Assembly (NCBI GenBank): GCA_963825175.1
Contig: CAWGSA010000002.1
Coordinates: 62,001 to 126,000 of the forward strand
DNA: 64,000 nucleotides
Reading direction: 5' to 3'
Origin: DATFTF01 sp963825175
GTDB lineage: Bacteria; Acidobacteriota; Thermoanaerobaculia; UBA5066; Gp7-AA6
Each line of letters begins with the position of its first letter. Position 1 is the stretch's first letter. Positions 1 to 9,133 of this stretch are shown in pieces. Under the pieces are notes generated by a model that was not told the origin of the DNA, did not search any database, and saw only the letters and a program-made list of their open reading frames with translations. The translations under genes and the position numbers were made by a program.

Positions 1-119
1 TTCACCAGGAGGATTGCGAGGAGGTCCCGCGCCCGGGCCGAGACCGTGACGGTCCGGCCTTTGCGCCAGAGATCCTTCGTCTCCGGGTCGAACGTGTGGT
101 CGCCAAAACGCAGGCGCAC
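1..119 (-). CDS. N-terminus of a winged-helix transcriptional regulator (partial)
   Basis: Reading leftward from a GTG at 119-117, the frame stays open to the window edge. It encodes an N-terminus with LRFGDHTFDPETKDLWRKG followed by a VSARARDLLAILLV segment. This is the start of an OmpR/CadC-type winged-helix DNA-binding domain (strand, F-D-P..L, then a P/A-R-x-x-D-L-L helix), as found at the front of many acidobacterial regulators fused to TPR or propeller domains. It begins 10 bases after the uppP stop on the same strand, so the two may be co-transcribed. Only about 39 codons are visible, so the output domain is unknown and the exact start is uncertain. Confidence 0.6.
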   Translation of the reverse strand, partial: MRLRFGDHTFDPETKDLWRKGRTVTVSARARDLLAILLV

Positions 120-129
120 GGCCAGAACC

Positions 130-984
130 TCAGCGACCTCCGAAGACGGGAAGATGGAGCACGAGGCTCGCCGCCAGGAGTGCCGTTCCCAACACGGCCA
201 GGTAGATTCCGAAGGGGCGCAGCGTGTGGGTCTTCAGGAAGCTCAGGAGAAACCGGACGGCGAAGAATCCCACGATGGCGGCGGCAAGGAATCCCGCGAC
301 CAGCGCCGCGGCCGGGACGTCGGAGGAGTGCTGGTGCCGCAGATCGAGCATCGCCTTCGCGCCGGCTCCGGTGATCAGGGGAAGGCCCAGGAGAAAAGAG
401 AAGCGGGCGGAGTCCTTCCGGTCGAGCCCGCGGTTCAATCCGGTCGCGATCGTGAAGCCGGAGCGCGAAAACCCGGCCATGAGTCCGGCCGCGGCCTGAG
501 CCAGGCCGATCCACAAGGCGTCGGCCAGATTGACGCGCGCGAGGTCTCGCGTCCGAACGGCCCTGGCCCTGGCCACGCGTTCGGAAAAGAAGAAGTAGGC
601 GCAGGCGATCCACATGGAGAGTCCCACCAGCGCCAGCGTTCGGATCGACTCGATCCGCTTCAGGAGGAAGAGGCCGGCCAGCACCCCGGGGAGGGTTCCG
701 ACCAGGAGGGGCAGCAAGAGCGCGCGCGCCTCCATGTGCCGGGCCGGCCGCCGGAACACCCACAGGACGAGCTCCGTGGCCAGCGCCAGGACGTCTCCGG
801 CCAGCGCCGCGGACAGCGCCAGAGCCGTGCCCAGGTGCAGAACCACGTCGAACGACAACGCGATCTCGTCGTTGTGGATGCCCAGAGCGAGCTGCGCCAG
901 GTAGAGGTGAGCGGTCGAGGAAACAGGCAGGAACTCCGTCAACCCCTGCACCACGCCGAGCACGAGAGCGTCGAAGATCGTCAT
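130..984 (-). CDS. uppP: Undecaprenyl-diphosphatase UppP (BacA)
   Basis: This integral membrane enzyme dephosphorylates undecaprenyl pyrophosphate to recycle the lipid carrier for peptidoglycan and other surface polymers, and its overexpression gives bacitracin resistance. The 284-residue product is close to the usual 265-285. It carries both family signatures: QGLTEFLPVSSTAHL near residues 13-27, with the catalytic Glu, and GFSRSGFTIATGLNRG in the middle, with the conserved Ser-Arg-Ser. Hydrophobic segments fill the rest, as in the 8-10 TM family fold. The ATG at 984 places the first helix directly at the N-terminus, as in homologues. The usual Pro-Gly before SRSG reads Ala-Gly here. A winged-helix gene starts 10 bases downstream. 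Confidence 0.97.
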   Translation of the reverse strand: MTIFDALVLGVVQGLTEFLPVSSTAHLYLAQLALGIHNDEIALSFDVVLHLGTALALSAALAGDVLALATELVLWVFRRPARHMEARALLLPLLVGTLPGVLAGLFLLKRIESIRTLALVGLSMWIACAYFFFSERVARARAVRTRDLARVNLADALWIGLAQAAAGLMAGFSRSGFTIATGLNRGLDRKDSARFSFLLGLPLITGAGAKAMLDLRHQHSSDVPAAALVAGFLAAAIVGFFAVRFLLSFLKTHTLRPFGIYLAVLGTALLAASLVLHLPVFGGR

Positions 985-1114
985 GCGGGCGGCGAGGATA
1001 CCGCAAGCCCTGCCGTCTTCAGGGGATGGCGTCGCGCGACGCGCGCACCGGTGCCTGGAACGCGCCCCCGGGCTTTCACCCTCCCCCGGGGCGTCGTATA
1101 GTTTTCATCCCACA

Positions 1115-3856
1115 ATGAGACAAACCCGAGCACAGTGGCGGTCGCCGGGGATGGCCGTTCTGGCGGCGTGTCTGGCCCTGTCCGCGCCGGCCGCGGCGCA
1201 ACATCCGGATTCAGACGCCGGGGATGCCGAAAGAGGAGCCGTCGCCGACCGGCCGGGCGAGCGTGCGGCCTGGAACGCGATGCTTCGCCGGGACGCGCAC
1301 GGCCGGGTCCTTGCGCAGAACCGCTGGAAGGCGCTGGCGCAGGCGTGCGACATGCCGGTGGATCCCTCGATGCGCCCGGAGCCGCGGCCGGCCGGAGCAC
1401 GCGCCCTGGGCGTCGAAACGTTCGGCGGAGCCCACTGGCAATCGATCGGTCCGCGGCCCATCCAGTCCGTCCCGTTTTCCAACCAGACCTGGGGCCACGT
1501 CTCGGGACGCATCTCCGCCGTCGCGGTCGATCCTTCCAACGAATCGACGATCCTGCTCGGCTCGGCCACCGGCGGGATCTGGAAATCGACCGACGCCGGC
1601 GCGACCTGGCGGCCCGTCTCCGATACGTCGCCGGCGCTCGCCACGAGCCACATCGCTTACGCCGCTTCCAACCCTTCGATCGCGTACGCCGTCACCGGCG
1701 AAGTCGACAACGCCGGCGCGGAGATCACGCCGTCGCAGTCCCTGGGCACCTACCTGGGAGCCGGGTTGCTGCGCTCGGCCGACGGAGGGGAGACGTGGAG
1801 CCGCGTGGATCGGAATCTGCCGGACAACGCGGTGTTCGCGCGCGTCCTCGTCTCTCCCAGCGATCCGCAGACCGTGCTGGTCGGGATCTATCTGTACCAG
1901 GACGTCGCCGCCGACAGCTTTCACTCCGGAGGCATTTTCCGTTCCACCGACGGCGGAGTGCATTTCTCCCAGACGTTCGTCAACCGTGTGAGCGACATGG
2001 TCCAGGATCCGGGAGATCCGCAGCGGGTCTACCTGGGGGCGGGCCGCTGCCCGGAATGCGTGGCGAGCGGCGTGTACGCCTCGACGGACTTCGGACAGAC
2101 GTGGTCTCCATCGTTGACTCCGGCCAACCCCGTGGCCGGGTTCACCAGCCCGTCCGGGCGCGTGCGGCTCGGAGCGGCGCGCTCGGGCGGCGCCACGATC
2201 CTGTACGCCTCGGTGCTCGACGCGAACAACGAGCACACCAGCGCCGGCCTGTTTCGCTCCGGCGATGGCGGAGCGACGTGGGCCAAGATCACCGCGGATC
2301 CGACCATGTGCCCCAAGGCTCCCGCCAACAACCAGTGCTTCTACGATCACTGGATCACGCCGGCAGCCGGCTCGGCGTCGATCGTTTATTTCGGCTCGAT
2401 CGGAATCTACAAGTCGATCGACGGCGGCTCGACGTGGTCCAAGATCGACGATCCTTACAACCGCTCGAACAAGCCCGTCCCCGTTCATCCCGACCAGCAC
2501 ATGGGGGTGGCCTCGGTGAGCTCGGCGGACACCGTCTATTTCTGCACCGACGGCGGGCTCTACAGGACGACCGATGCCGGGCAGACGTTCGAGGACCTCA
2601 ACGACACGTTGACCCTGGCGCAGTTCAACGGCATTGCCCTCCATCCCTCCAACCCCGACTTCGCCATGGGCGGCACCCAGGACAACGGGAATCTGCGCTA
2701 CACCGGCGGTCCGCTGTGGACCGACCGGACGGCCGGAGACGGGGGCTTCAACCTCGTCCGACGGGACGCGCCTTCGACGATCCTGTCGGCAAACTTCTAC
2801 GCGTTCCTGTCGGTCTCGCACGACGGCGGTGAAACATACGCCGACGTGACGCCGTGCGACGTGCTGATGGACTGCCTCACGGCCTCGAACCTCGAGCCGA
2901 TGTCGTTCTACCCTCCGGCGGTCGCCGCCCCCGCCGCGCCCTCTTCCGTCTTCCTGGGCACCAATCGGATCTGGAACCATCCGAATTTCGGCGACAACCC
3001 CAACGCCTGGGCGCCCCGCTCTCCCGGCCCGATCCTGACCGCGTCGGGAGATGTCTTCACCGCGCTTGCTGTAACCGGCGACGGGACCGGAGCGATCTGG
3101 GGAGGAAGCGCGCTGGAAGGCGTGTTCCTTTCCGCCGACGGGGGAGCCACGTTCTCTGCGCGCAACACGGGGCTGCCCACGGCCTACGTTTCGGGAGTCG
3201 TGGCGGCCAGCCCGGACGGGCGCAGCGCCTACGTCACGTTCGCCGGGTTCCTGGGCGCGCCGTCGCGCCACGTCTTTCGAACCACCGACTCGGGCCTCTC
3301 GTGGACCAATATCTCAGGGAACCTGCCCGACGTGCCGGTCGCGTCGATGGCGGTCGATCCGACCGACTCGAACGACCTCTTTGTCGGGACCGATGTGGGC
3401 GTGTTCCGCTCCGTGGACGGCGGGTCAACGTGGGTCTCCTTCAATGACGGCCTCCCCAACGCCTCCGTCTACGCGATCGCGTTTCATCCCGCGACACGCG
3501 ATCTGTTTGCGGCGACTTACGGGAGAGGCGTGTTTCGGATTCCCGCGCCGCCGCTCGCGCCGGTGGCTGATTTCGCCGTTTCGCCCGCAAAGGTCTTCGC
3601 CGGCCATCCCGCTCTGTTCGTCGACTTCTCGGCGAACGCGCCGACGTCCTGGTCGTGGGACTTCGGAGATCCCGGCTCCGGCGCGGCCGATGCCTCCACC
3701 GCCAAGAATCCTCAACATGTCTTCACCGCGCCCGGCCAGTACGCCGTCACGCTGACCGTGTCCAACGCCGTCGGTTCGAATCAGGTCACCCGCACCGTGT
3801 CCGTTTCGCCGGGAGGCCCGTGCGAGCGGTGCTCGCGGGTCACCCCGTTCCGCTGA
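1115..3856 (+). CDS. Secreted BNR/sortilin-like beta-propeller protein with C-terminal PKD domain
   Basis: The protein is about 913 residues. The ATG at 1115 is preferred over the upstream open frame because a clear signal peptide follows (MRQTRAQ, then AVLAACLALSAPAAAQ, cleaved near residue 29). The body is built of Asp-box/BNR repeats of the type S-x-D-G-G-x-T-W (KSTDAGATW, RSADGGETW, RSGDGGATW, KSIDGGSTW, RSVDGGSTW), as in exo-sialidase and VPS10/sortilin propellers. Residues from about 820 form a PKD domain (SWDFGDPGSG then VTLTVSN). It ends in a short cysteine-containing tail. Such proteins are extracellular and often bind carbohydrate or protein. No catalytic Asp/Arg set could be assigned, so the substrate is unknown. 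Confidence 0.88.
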   Translation: MRQTRAQWRSPGMAVLAACLALSAPAAAQHPDSDAGDAERGAVADRPGERAAWNAMLRRDAHGRVLAQNRWKALAQACDMPVDPSMRPEPRPAGARALGVETFGGAHWQSIGPRPIQSVPFSNQTWGHVSGRISAVAVDPSNESTILLGSATGGIWKSTDAGATWRPVSDTSPALATSHIAYAASNPSIAYAVTGEVDNAGAEITPSQSLGTYLGAGLLRSADGGETWSRVDRNLPDNAVFARVLVSPSDPQTVLVGIYLYQDVAADSFHSGGIFRSTDGGVHFSQTFVNRVSDMVQDPGDPQRVYLGAGRCPECVASGVYASTDFGQTWSPSLTPANPVAGFTSPSGRVRLGAARSGGATILYASVLDANNEHTSAGLFRSGDGGATWAKITADPTMCPKAPANNQCFYDHWITPAAGSASIVYFGSIGIYKSIDGGSTWSKIDDPYNRSNKPVPVHPDQHMGVASVSSADTVYFCTDGGLYRTTDAGQTFEDLNDTLTLAQFNGIALHPSNPDFAMGGTQDNGNLRYTGGPLWTDRTAGDGGFNLVRRDAPSTILSANFYAFLSVSHDGGETYADVTPCDVLMDCLTASNLEPMSFYPPAVAAPAAPSSVFLGTNRIWNHPNFGDNPNAWAPRSPGPILTASGDVFTALAVTGDGTGAIWGGSALEGVFLSADGGATFSARNTGLPTAYVSGVVAASPDGRSAYVTFAGFLGAPSRHVFRTTDSGLSWTNISGNLPDVPVASMAVDPTDSNDLFVGTDVGVFRSVDGGSTWVSFNDGLPNASVYAIAFHPATRDLFAATYGRGVFRIPAPPLAPVADFAVSPAKVFAGHPALFVDFSANAPTSWSWDFGDPGSGAADASTAKNPQHVFTAPGQYAVTLTVSNAVGSNQVTRTVSVSPGGPCERCSRVTPFR

Positions 3857-3910
3857 GCGGTCCCCGCTCTCTGAGTCTGGTCCCGGCTCGCCGAACGTCC
3901 GCGTTCGCGA

Positions 3911-4084
3911 TCAGACCAGCCTTCGGGTGGCGGTCAGGCCCAGCACCAGGAACAGGAGAAAGAGCACCAGGAACAGGAACGCGAAAAGCTTGGCGATGGC
4001 GAAGGAAGCGCCGGCCACTCCCGAGAAACCCAGGAACGCAGCGACGATTCCGACGGCCAGAAAAACCAGAGCCAGCTTCAACAT
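3911..4084 (-). CDS. DUF1328 small membrane protein (YtjA-like)
   Basis: This is a 57-residue, almost wholly hydrophobic protein that begins MLKLALVFLAVGIVAAFLGF and ends in TATRRLV. It matches the short DUF1328/YtjA family in length and in the G-F-x-G-V-A-G turn between its two TM segments. An AGGAGG ribosome-binding site lies 6 bases upstream of the ATG at 4084, which settles the start inside a much longer open frame. Function is unknown; homologues are often associated with stress or stationary phase. It converges with the preceding plus-strand gene. Confidence 0.85.
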   Translation of the reverse strand: MLKLALVFLAVGIVAAFLGFSGVAGASFAIAKLFAFLFLVLFLLFLVLGLTATRRLV

Positions 4085-4207
4085 CTCGAGCCTCCTCGAG
4101 AATCGCCTCATTGCGAAGAACGTGCCCGCCTCGGGGCGGCGCCGCGGAAAGGACTTGGATTGCGCGGGGCGCCCCACCCTCGTCTTTGGAGATATGCTAG
4201 CTGCCGC

Positions 4208-4528
4208 ATGCGCCTGACGGCCTGTGCCCTTGCACTCTTGATCCTCGCGGCGGTTTGCGCGCCGATCGGCGCCGCGGCCGCCCAGGATCCCAGGCCTCTG
4301 TGCTGCCGTGGAATGGGCGGTATCTGCTGCCTTCTCGACGGATCCTCGGTTTGGAAAAGCTGCCCGGGCGCGCAGAGCGATGAGCCTCCGTCGAGCCTGA
4401 CCATCTTCTCCCTCCCGGTCGTGAAAGTTCTGGTCACGCCTTCCTTCACCGGCCCCTGCCTGCTCCTCGGCCTCGCCAAGGACGACGCGCCGCCTCCGGT
4501 CCAGCCGGACCCGCCTCCTCGCGCCTAG
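4208..4528 (+). CDS. Small secreted cysteine-containing protein, unknown function
   Basis: The product is 106 residues starting MRLTACALALLILAAV, a clear signal peptide or lipoprotein-like leader ending near AAAAQ. The mature part carries several cysteines (LCCRG, GICCLL, KSCPG, GPCLL) and a proline-rich tail. The ATG at 4208 was chosen because the signal peptide begins there. No family is recognised. It is followed 46 bases later by the porin gene on the same strand, so co-transcription is possible. The cysteine pairs could form disulfides or bind metal after export; this is inference only. Confidence 0.55.
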   Translation: MRLTACALALLILAAVCAPIGAAAAQDPRPLCCRGMGGICCLLDGSSVWKSCPGAQSDEPPSSLTIFSLPVVKVLVTPSFTGPCLLLGLAKDDAPPPVQPDPPPRA

Positions 4529-4574
4529 CGGTCCCACGCCGCTTCGTCACGAACGAAACTTCGAGGAGGTTTCC

Positions 4575-5738
4575 GTGAGATGGAATTCTCGCTGGATGTC
4601 CGTTCCAGCAGCCGCCTGCTTGCTGCTCCTTCTGCCTCCCCGGCCTTCCTGGGCCCAGCAGGAGAAGGCGCTTCCGCCCGAGGCGCTCGATCGGGCACCC
4701 TCTCTTTCGCTCTTCGGCGACGATTCAGAACACCGGCTCCTGATCACGGGTTTCGGCGTCGGCCAGTACAGCTACAACTTCCAGACCGATCGAAACTCCT
4801 TCGGGGACAGCGCGCTGGCGGTGGCCTTTTCCAAAGTCTTCTCCGATCATCTGTCCGTGTTTGCGCAGCTCACCGCCGCCCGTGAAGATCTGTCGCCCTT
4901 CGTCGGGGCGGAGACGTCGAGCGATATCAAGACGGACATCGATAACCTTCAACTGTCCTGGGTGCCTTCGGCGCAGAGCGGGCTGGAGATCACGTTCGGA
5001 AAATTCGATTCCCCTCTGGCGATCGAGCGGGACGATGCGCCGCTGAATTTTCAGGCCACCGGCTCTTGGACTTTTCAGTATGCGCGGCCGGTCAAGTTCG
5101 CCGGTCTCCAGGTTCACGAAGCATTCTCACCGCAGCTGGAGGCATGGGCGATCGTCGCCAACGGCTGGGATGTCGATTCGGACAACAACAAGGCCAAGAC
5201 CTTTGCTCTGTACGGACTGTGGAACCCTTCACTCACCGCGCACGTGGGCCTGGGTGTCGTCCAGGGCGCGGAAAAGGACGATCGGACGGGGGATCCGCGC
5301 ACCACGGCCGTCGCCACGCTTCTCTTTCAGCCGGCCGACAAATGGGTCTGGGGCGAGAAGGGGTCTTCGGCAGCGAGTCGCATTCCGCTCCCGACGGCGG
5401 CACGGCGCAGTGGTACGCGGCCATGCTCTTTACGCACCACCGGTTCGGCGAGCACTGGGGACTCACCCTGCGCGGCGATTATCTCGACGACCGCGACGGC
5501 GCGCGCACGGGGCAGGCGCAGATCCTGACCTCCCTGACCCTTTCCCCCCAGTATCTCCTGGGCGGCAGTTTCTACGGCATCTTCCACTACCTCGATCGCA
5601 CGTCTCTGCGGCTGCCGGAGACGTCCGTGCGGCTCGACCTGCGGTACGACCACTCGACCGAGGAGGTCTTCGTCGCGGGCGGAGGACGTCGGACGACGAC
5701 AGTTCTCGGCCACCCTGCAGACGGTCTTTCTCTTCTGA
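4575..5738 (+). CDS. Outer-membrane beta-barrel porin (BBP2/OprP-like), frame broken twice
   Basis: A GTG at 4575 follows a strong GAGGAGGT site. The protein has a signal peptide (LLLLLPPRPSWAQ) and then alternating amphipathic strands (FGVGQYSYNFQTD, LQLSWVPSAQSGLEITFGKF, GLQVHEAFSPQLEAWAIVANG) typical of beta-barrel outer-membrane porins. The frame shifts after VWGEKG at a GGGG run near 5352-5360, where one extra G would restore it, and continues as GSESHSAPDGGTAQWYAAML. It shifts again near 5690-5706 to finish FSATLQTVFLF-stop, the classic terminal aromatic strand of a porin. Total length would be about 387 residues. The intact start and end suggest sequencing indels rather than decay, but a real pseudogene cannot be excluded. 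It heads the small-membrane-protein operon that follows. Confidence 0.75.
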
Positions 5739-5765
5739 GTGACCAACGAGCAAAGAGGAGTGGAG

Positions 5766-6330
5766 ATGGGCAAGCTTCCCGACGGTCCCTTCGAAGTCCG
5801 ACTCGCGGCGACGCTCTTTCCTGCTGCTCCTCGGCGTCGCCGACCTCTTTGGAGCGTGGCAGGTCAAGAACTTCGCCTCCTTCACGCCCAGAGGAGTCGC
5901 GGCGACGGTCGCAGCCGCCGGGCACCACCCGCTGGCCATGGAATGCTGCACCTTCACCGCGGTCGGCGAAAAGCCGATCCGGCCGGAGGATCTCGATCGG
6001 CCCGCCCATCGGATCGAGCGGGCACTGCTCGTGCAGGACACGCACGTGCACGTGCCGGTGTACGCGATGACCGCCGCCTTTCTCGCGCTGATCGTCTTCG
6101 GACTGAGACTCTCGTCGTGGACGAGAGTCACGCTCATCGTTCTGGCGTTTGCCGCGCCGGCGGCCGATTTCGCCGGATTGTGGGGAGCCCATCTCATTCC
6201 CTCGGCCGGCGCCGTCTTCGGAGCGGTCGCCATCGGCGGCGGCGCGGCGATGGGGCTCGCTTACCTGATCGTCTTTTTCGTTTCGATCGCGCAACTGTGG
6301 TTTTCACACAAGGAGATACGCGATGAGTAG
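5766..6330 (+). CDS. Four-helix membrane protein of unknown function (N-terminal frameshift)
   Basis: The likely start is the ATG at 5766, preceded by GAGGAGTGGAG. It gives MGKLPDGPFEVRLAATLF, then the frame must change near 5815 to continue FLLLLGVADLFGAWQVKNF. From there it is open to 6330 through three further hydrophobic segments (VYAMTAAFLALIVFG, VTLIVLAFAAPAADFAGLWG, GLAYLIVFFVSIAQLWF). No start codon exists in the downstream frame before the internal ATG at 5938, which supports an indel rather than a shorter gene. The product resembles no family I can name. It sits 27 bases after the porin and overlaps the next ATG at 6323, so the cluster looks like one transcription unit. Confidence 0.6.
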
Positions 6331-6889
6331 GAAGCTTCCGGCTCTGGCCGCGTTCTTCAGCGCCGCCGTCGCCGCGGCCCACATCACCCCGAACGTCCAG
6401 CTCGTCCGGCGGGGCGAGTTCCTGAAGGAGAGCCTTTCCGGGGCCGAGCATTTCTTCGAGAAGCAACTGATGATCTCCGGATCCCAGGGGGCGGCGATCC
6501 GCGAGGTCACCGGTTGGTCTCCTTCGGCGGAGGACACCAGGGTCTACGTCGGACGCGACGCGAAGGGGAGCCTCGTCGGCACGGTCGTCTTTCTGTGGGT
6601 GGCTTCGGAGCACGGCCCGGTCGGCGTCGGCGTCGCGTTCGATCCGCGGGGAGCGGTGCGCCGCGCCGTGGTGACCGACGTGGCGAGCGAGCCGCTGGCC
6701 TGGGTTCGTCCGCTGATCGAGGCGGGAGGGCTGCAGGCCTTTTCCGGGCTCCCGGCCGGCGCCCGGCCCGACTCCTCGCGCGTCGCTTCGGGCGTGGCCG
6801 CGCCGATGAGCCGCTACTACGCGAGGATTCTGGCCCAGGCCGTCGAGCGCGCCCAGCAGGTGGAGCGGGTCGCGTCGGGGGAAGAGTGA
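6323..6889 (+). CDS. Exported protein, possibly FMN-binding-like
   Basis: The product has 188 residues. The ATG at 6323 lies 8 bases inside the 3' end of the previous gene and has an AAGGAG site. The N-terminus (LPALAAFFSAAVAAAH) is a signal peptide or anchor. The central part, VYVGRDAKGSLVGTVVFLW followed by GPVGVGVAFDPRGAVRR, has the G-x-L-x-G-x-V then G-x-V-x-V-x-x-D-x-x-G pattern seen in FMN_bind domains, but the usual S/T-G-A-T flavinylation motif is not evident. Treat that assignment as a weak resemblance. It overlaps the next gene as TGATG, so translation is coupled. Confidence 0.6.
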   Translation: MSRKLPALAAFFSAAVAAAHITPNVQLVRRGEFLKESLSGAEHFFEKQLMISGSQGAAIREVTGWSPSAEDTRVYVGRDAKGSLVGTVVFLWVASEHGPVGVGVAFDPRGAVRRAVVTDVASEPLAWVRPLIEAGGLQAFSGLPAGARPDSSRVASGVAAPMSRYYARILAQAVERAQQVERVASGEE

Positions 6890-7353
6890 TGGCCCCCGGC
6901 CGCAGACGCCCCCGCGCCGGGTTCCTCCGACGCCATTCCCTTTCCCTCGCCGCGGCGGGCGTCCTTCTGGCCTGGATCGTCCTGTACGTGCGCGCCGATC
7001 CCCGGACCCGCGCCGGGGCCTTCTTCGGCAACGCGATCGCCGACTGGAGCGGTGTGGTCTGCCTCGTCGTGGCCACGAAGTACTTCTTCGAGCGCGGCTC
7101 GGAGGAAAGCCGACCGGCGCCGGCGCTGCGCAGGGGGTCGATCGCCGACTTCCTCCTCGCTCATTCGCTGACGCTCGTTCTCGCATTGACCGGACTCGTG
7201 TGGCTGTGGCTCTACCTCCACATGGATCCCAACGCGAAGTGGGGGCAGGTCGTCGGCAACGTCCTCTCCGAGTGGGTTCAGATGATTGGGCTGGTTCTTC
7301 TGACCAAGGGGCTCTTCGAAGAGCATTCCAGGGAAAGCCACGGAGTCCGGTAG
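6889..7353 (+). CDS. Small polytopic membrane protein, unknown function
   Basis: This 154-residue product starts at the ATG in TGATG (6889), coupled to the preceding gene. It has an Arg-rich N-terminus (GRRRPRAGFLRRH) followed by four hydrophobic segments arranged as two similar halves. Each half has a long helix ending in LY-x-R/H-x-D-P (LYVRADPRTRAG and LYLHMDPNAKWG), then N-A/V-x-x-x-W-x-x-V, and a helix ending in a TKY/TKG-x-F-E-x-x-S motif. The two halves therefore look like an internal duplication. Function is unknown. Last gene of the porin-linked cluster. Confidence 0.65.
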   Translation: MAPGRRRPRAGFLRRHSLSLAAAGVLLAWIVLYVRADPRTRAGAFFGNAIADWSGVVCLVVATKYFFERGSEESRPAPALRRGSIADFLLAHSLTLVLALTGLVWLWLYLHMDPNAKWGQVVGNVLSEWVQMIGLVLLTKGLFEEHSRESHGVR

Positions 7354-7376
7354 CATCCCGGAAACGAGGAGACGCC

Positions 7377-9067
7377 ATGACCGTCGTTCACCGCTCCGCG
7401 CGGCGCCGCGCGGCCGCTCTCTGCGTCCTGGGCCTCGCGCTCGCCGGAAGCCTCCTCGCGGCCGAGGATCCCCTGCGTTTCGAGATCTCGTTCGCAGCGG
7501 CGATCCGCGGGGAGGCCGCCGACGGGCGCGTCTTCGTGATGATCTCGAGCAAGAAGGACCCCGAGCCGCGGGAGACCGCGAGCGGCTACCGCGCCACGCC
7601 CTTCTTCGGCGAGGACGTCGAGGGCCTGCACCCGGGCGCCTGGGCCGCGGTCACGGCGTCGTCGGACGGGTACCCGCTGAGCGCATCTGACGGATCTTCC
7701 GCCCGGCGACTACTGGGTCCAGGGATTCCTGAACGTCTACACGACCTTCCCCCGCGCCGACGGCTACGCGGTGAAGATGCACATGGACCAGTGGGAAGGC
7801 CAGAAGCTGCAGCTCTCGCCGGGCAATCTCTACAGCGAGCCGAAGAAGATGCACCTCGATCCCCGTTCCGGCGGCACGGTGCGGCTGGTGCTCGACCGCA
7901 AGATCGCTCCGATCGAGGTCCCCGCGGACACCGCGCTCGTCAAGCGCGTGCGCTTCCAGAGCACGTTGATCTCGAAGTTCTGGGGCAAGCCGATCTGGAT
8001 CGGCGCGACGATCCTCCTGCCGCGCGACTACGACAAGGAGAGCGGGCGTCTCCTATCCGGTCCTCTACGAGCAGGGGCACTTCTCGACCGACGCGCCCGG
8101 GGGATTCGGCGAGGAGGAGAAGCTCCCCGCCGACGCCTCGCAGGCGCAGAAGGCGCGGGCCCTGGCGCATGCGGAGTTCCAGAAGGCCTGGCTTTCCGAC
8201 CACTTCCCGCGGATGCTCTACGTGACCTTCCAGCACCCCACTCCCTACTACGACGATTCCTACGCCATCGACACGCCCAACAACGGCCCGTACGGCCAGG
8301 CCCTGACGACCGAGCTCATCCCGTACATCGAGACGCATTTCCGCGCGATCGCGCAGCCGTGGGCCCGGATCCTCTCCGGCGGCTCGACGGGGGGCTGGGA
8401 GTCGCTGGCGCTCCAGATTTTCCATCCCGACTTCTTCGGCGGCACCTTCTCGGCCTGCCCTGACCCGGTCGACTTTCACAACTTTCAGATTGTGAACATC
8501 TACGACTGGGACAACGCCTGGTACCGGCAGGAGGAGTGGAAGCGGGTTCCTCTTCCCGGCGAACGCGACGCGGAAGGCGTCGTGCTCTCGACGATGGAGC
8601 AGCAGTTGAAGTACGAGCGCGCTCTCGGCACGCGGGGGCGCTCGGGAGAGGACTGGGACTGCTGGCAGGCGGTCTACGGGCCGGTGGGGTCGGACGGCTA
8701 CTTCCAGCCGCTCTTCGATCCAAAGACCGGCGCCATCGACAAGAAGGTCGCCGCGTACTGGAAGGAGCACACCGATCTGAACGCGTATCTGCAGAAGCAC
8801 TGGAGCGAGATCGGTGGAAGGCTTGCCGGCAAGATCCACATCACCGCGGGCGAGATGGACACGTTCTACCTGAACAACGCTGTGCACCGACTGGAGGACT
8901 TCTTAAAGACCGCCAGGCCGCTGTGGGGCGGCTCGATCCTCTACGGGCCGGGCAAGCCCCACTGCTGGGCCGGCCCGCTCTCCCAGACGGACCGCTTCAA
9001 GCAGATCGCGGTCTATGCCGCCGACCACGCGCCGCTGGGCGCCGACCGGGCGTGGTGGAGGGACTGA
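7377..9067 (+). CDS. Putative esterase (alpha/beta hydrolase, Esterase/Fes family), frame broken twice
   Basis: From the ATG at 7377 there is a signal peptide (LCVLGLALAGSLLAAED) and a beta-sandwich-like N-terminal region, which continues after a frame change near 7683 as LTDLPPGDYWVQGFLNVY. A second change near 8047 leads to YPVLYEQGHFSTDAPGGFG and the hydrolase domain. The nucleophile elbow is ILSGGSTGGWESLA (G-x-S-x-G). The C-terminus has an acid (GEMDTFYLNNAV) and the candidate catalytic His in GPGKPHCWAGP. The restored length is about 560 residues, as for the large two-domain esterases annotated in Acidobacteria and related to enterochelin esterase. Substrate is unknown. Catalytic elements are intact, which favours sequence indels over decay. 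Confidence 0.75.
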
Positions 9068-9109
9068 GGAAGAATTTGTGATTTGCGATCTGGGAATGAC
9101 CGGATGAGC

Positions 9110-9133
9110 GATTGACCGATTGACCGATTGACC
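9110..9133. repeat. Triple 8-bp tandem repeat (GATTGACC)
   Basis: Three exact copies of GATTGACC lie head to tail between the esterase and the next gene. The preceding bases (GATGAGC, GATTTGCGATC) look like decayed copies. The likely TTG start of the downstream gene lies inside the third copy. A related array with an ACCGATNN core occurs at 40663-40703. Confidence 0.8.

Noticed and set aside
2..1006. Long open frames opposite uppP on both strands
   Set aside because: They are Arg/Gly/Pro-rich shadows of the uppP coding frame, lack any motif and have no ribosome-binding site.
1211..3271. 686-codon minus-strand open frame under the BNR protein gene
   Set aside because: High-GC antisense shadow; composition is dominated by Arg/Val/Gly and the plus-strand frame carries clear BNR repeats.
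6323..6889. Firm assignment as an FMN-binding (RnfG/NqrC-like) protein
   Set aside because: The flavinylation S/T-G-A-T motif is not visible and the partners of Rnf/Nqr are absent, so only a weak resemblance is stated.
9104..9133. Short direct repeats as a possible CRISPR array
   Set aside because: Units are 8 bp with no spacers and there are no cas genes; it is a simple tandem repeat.
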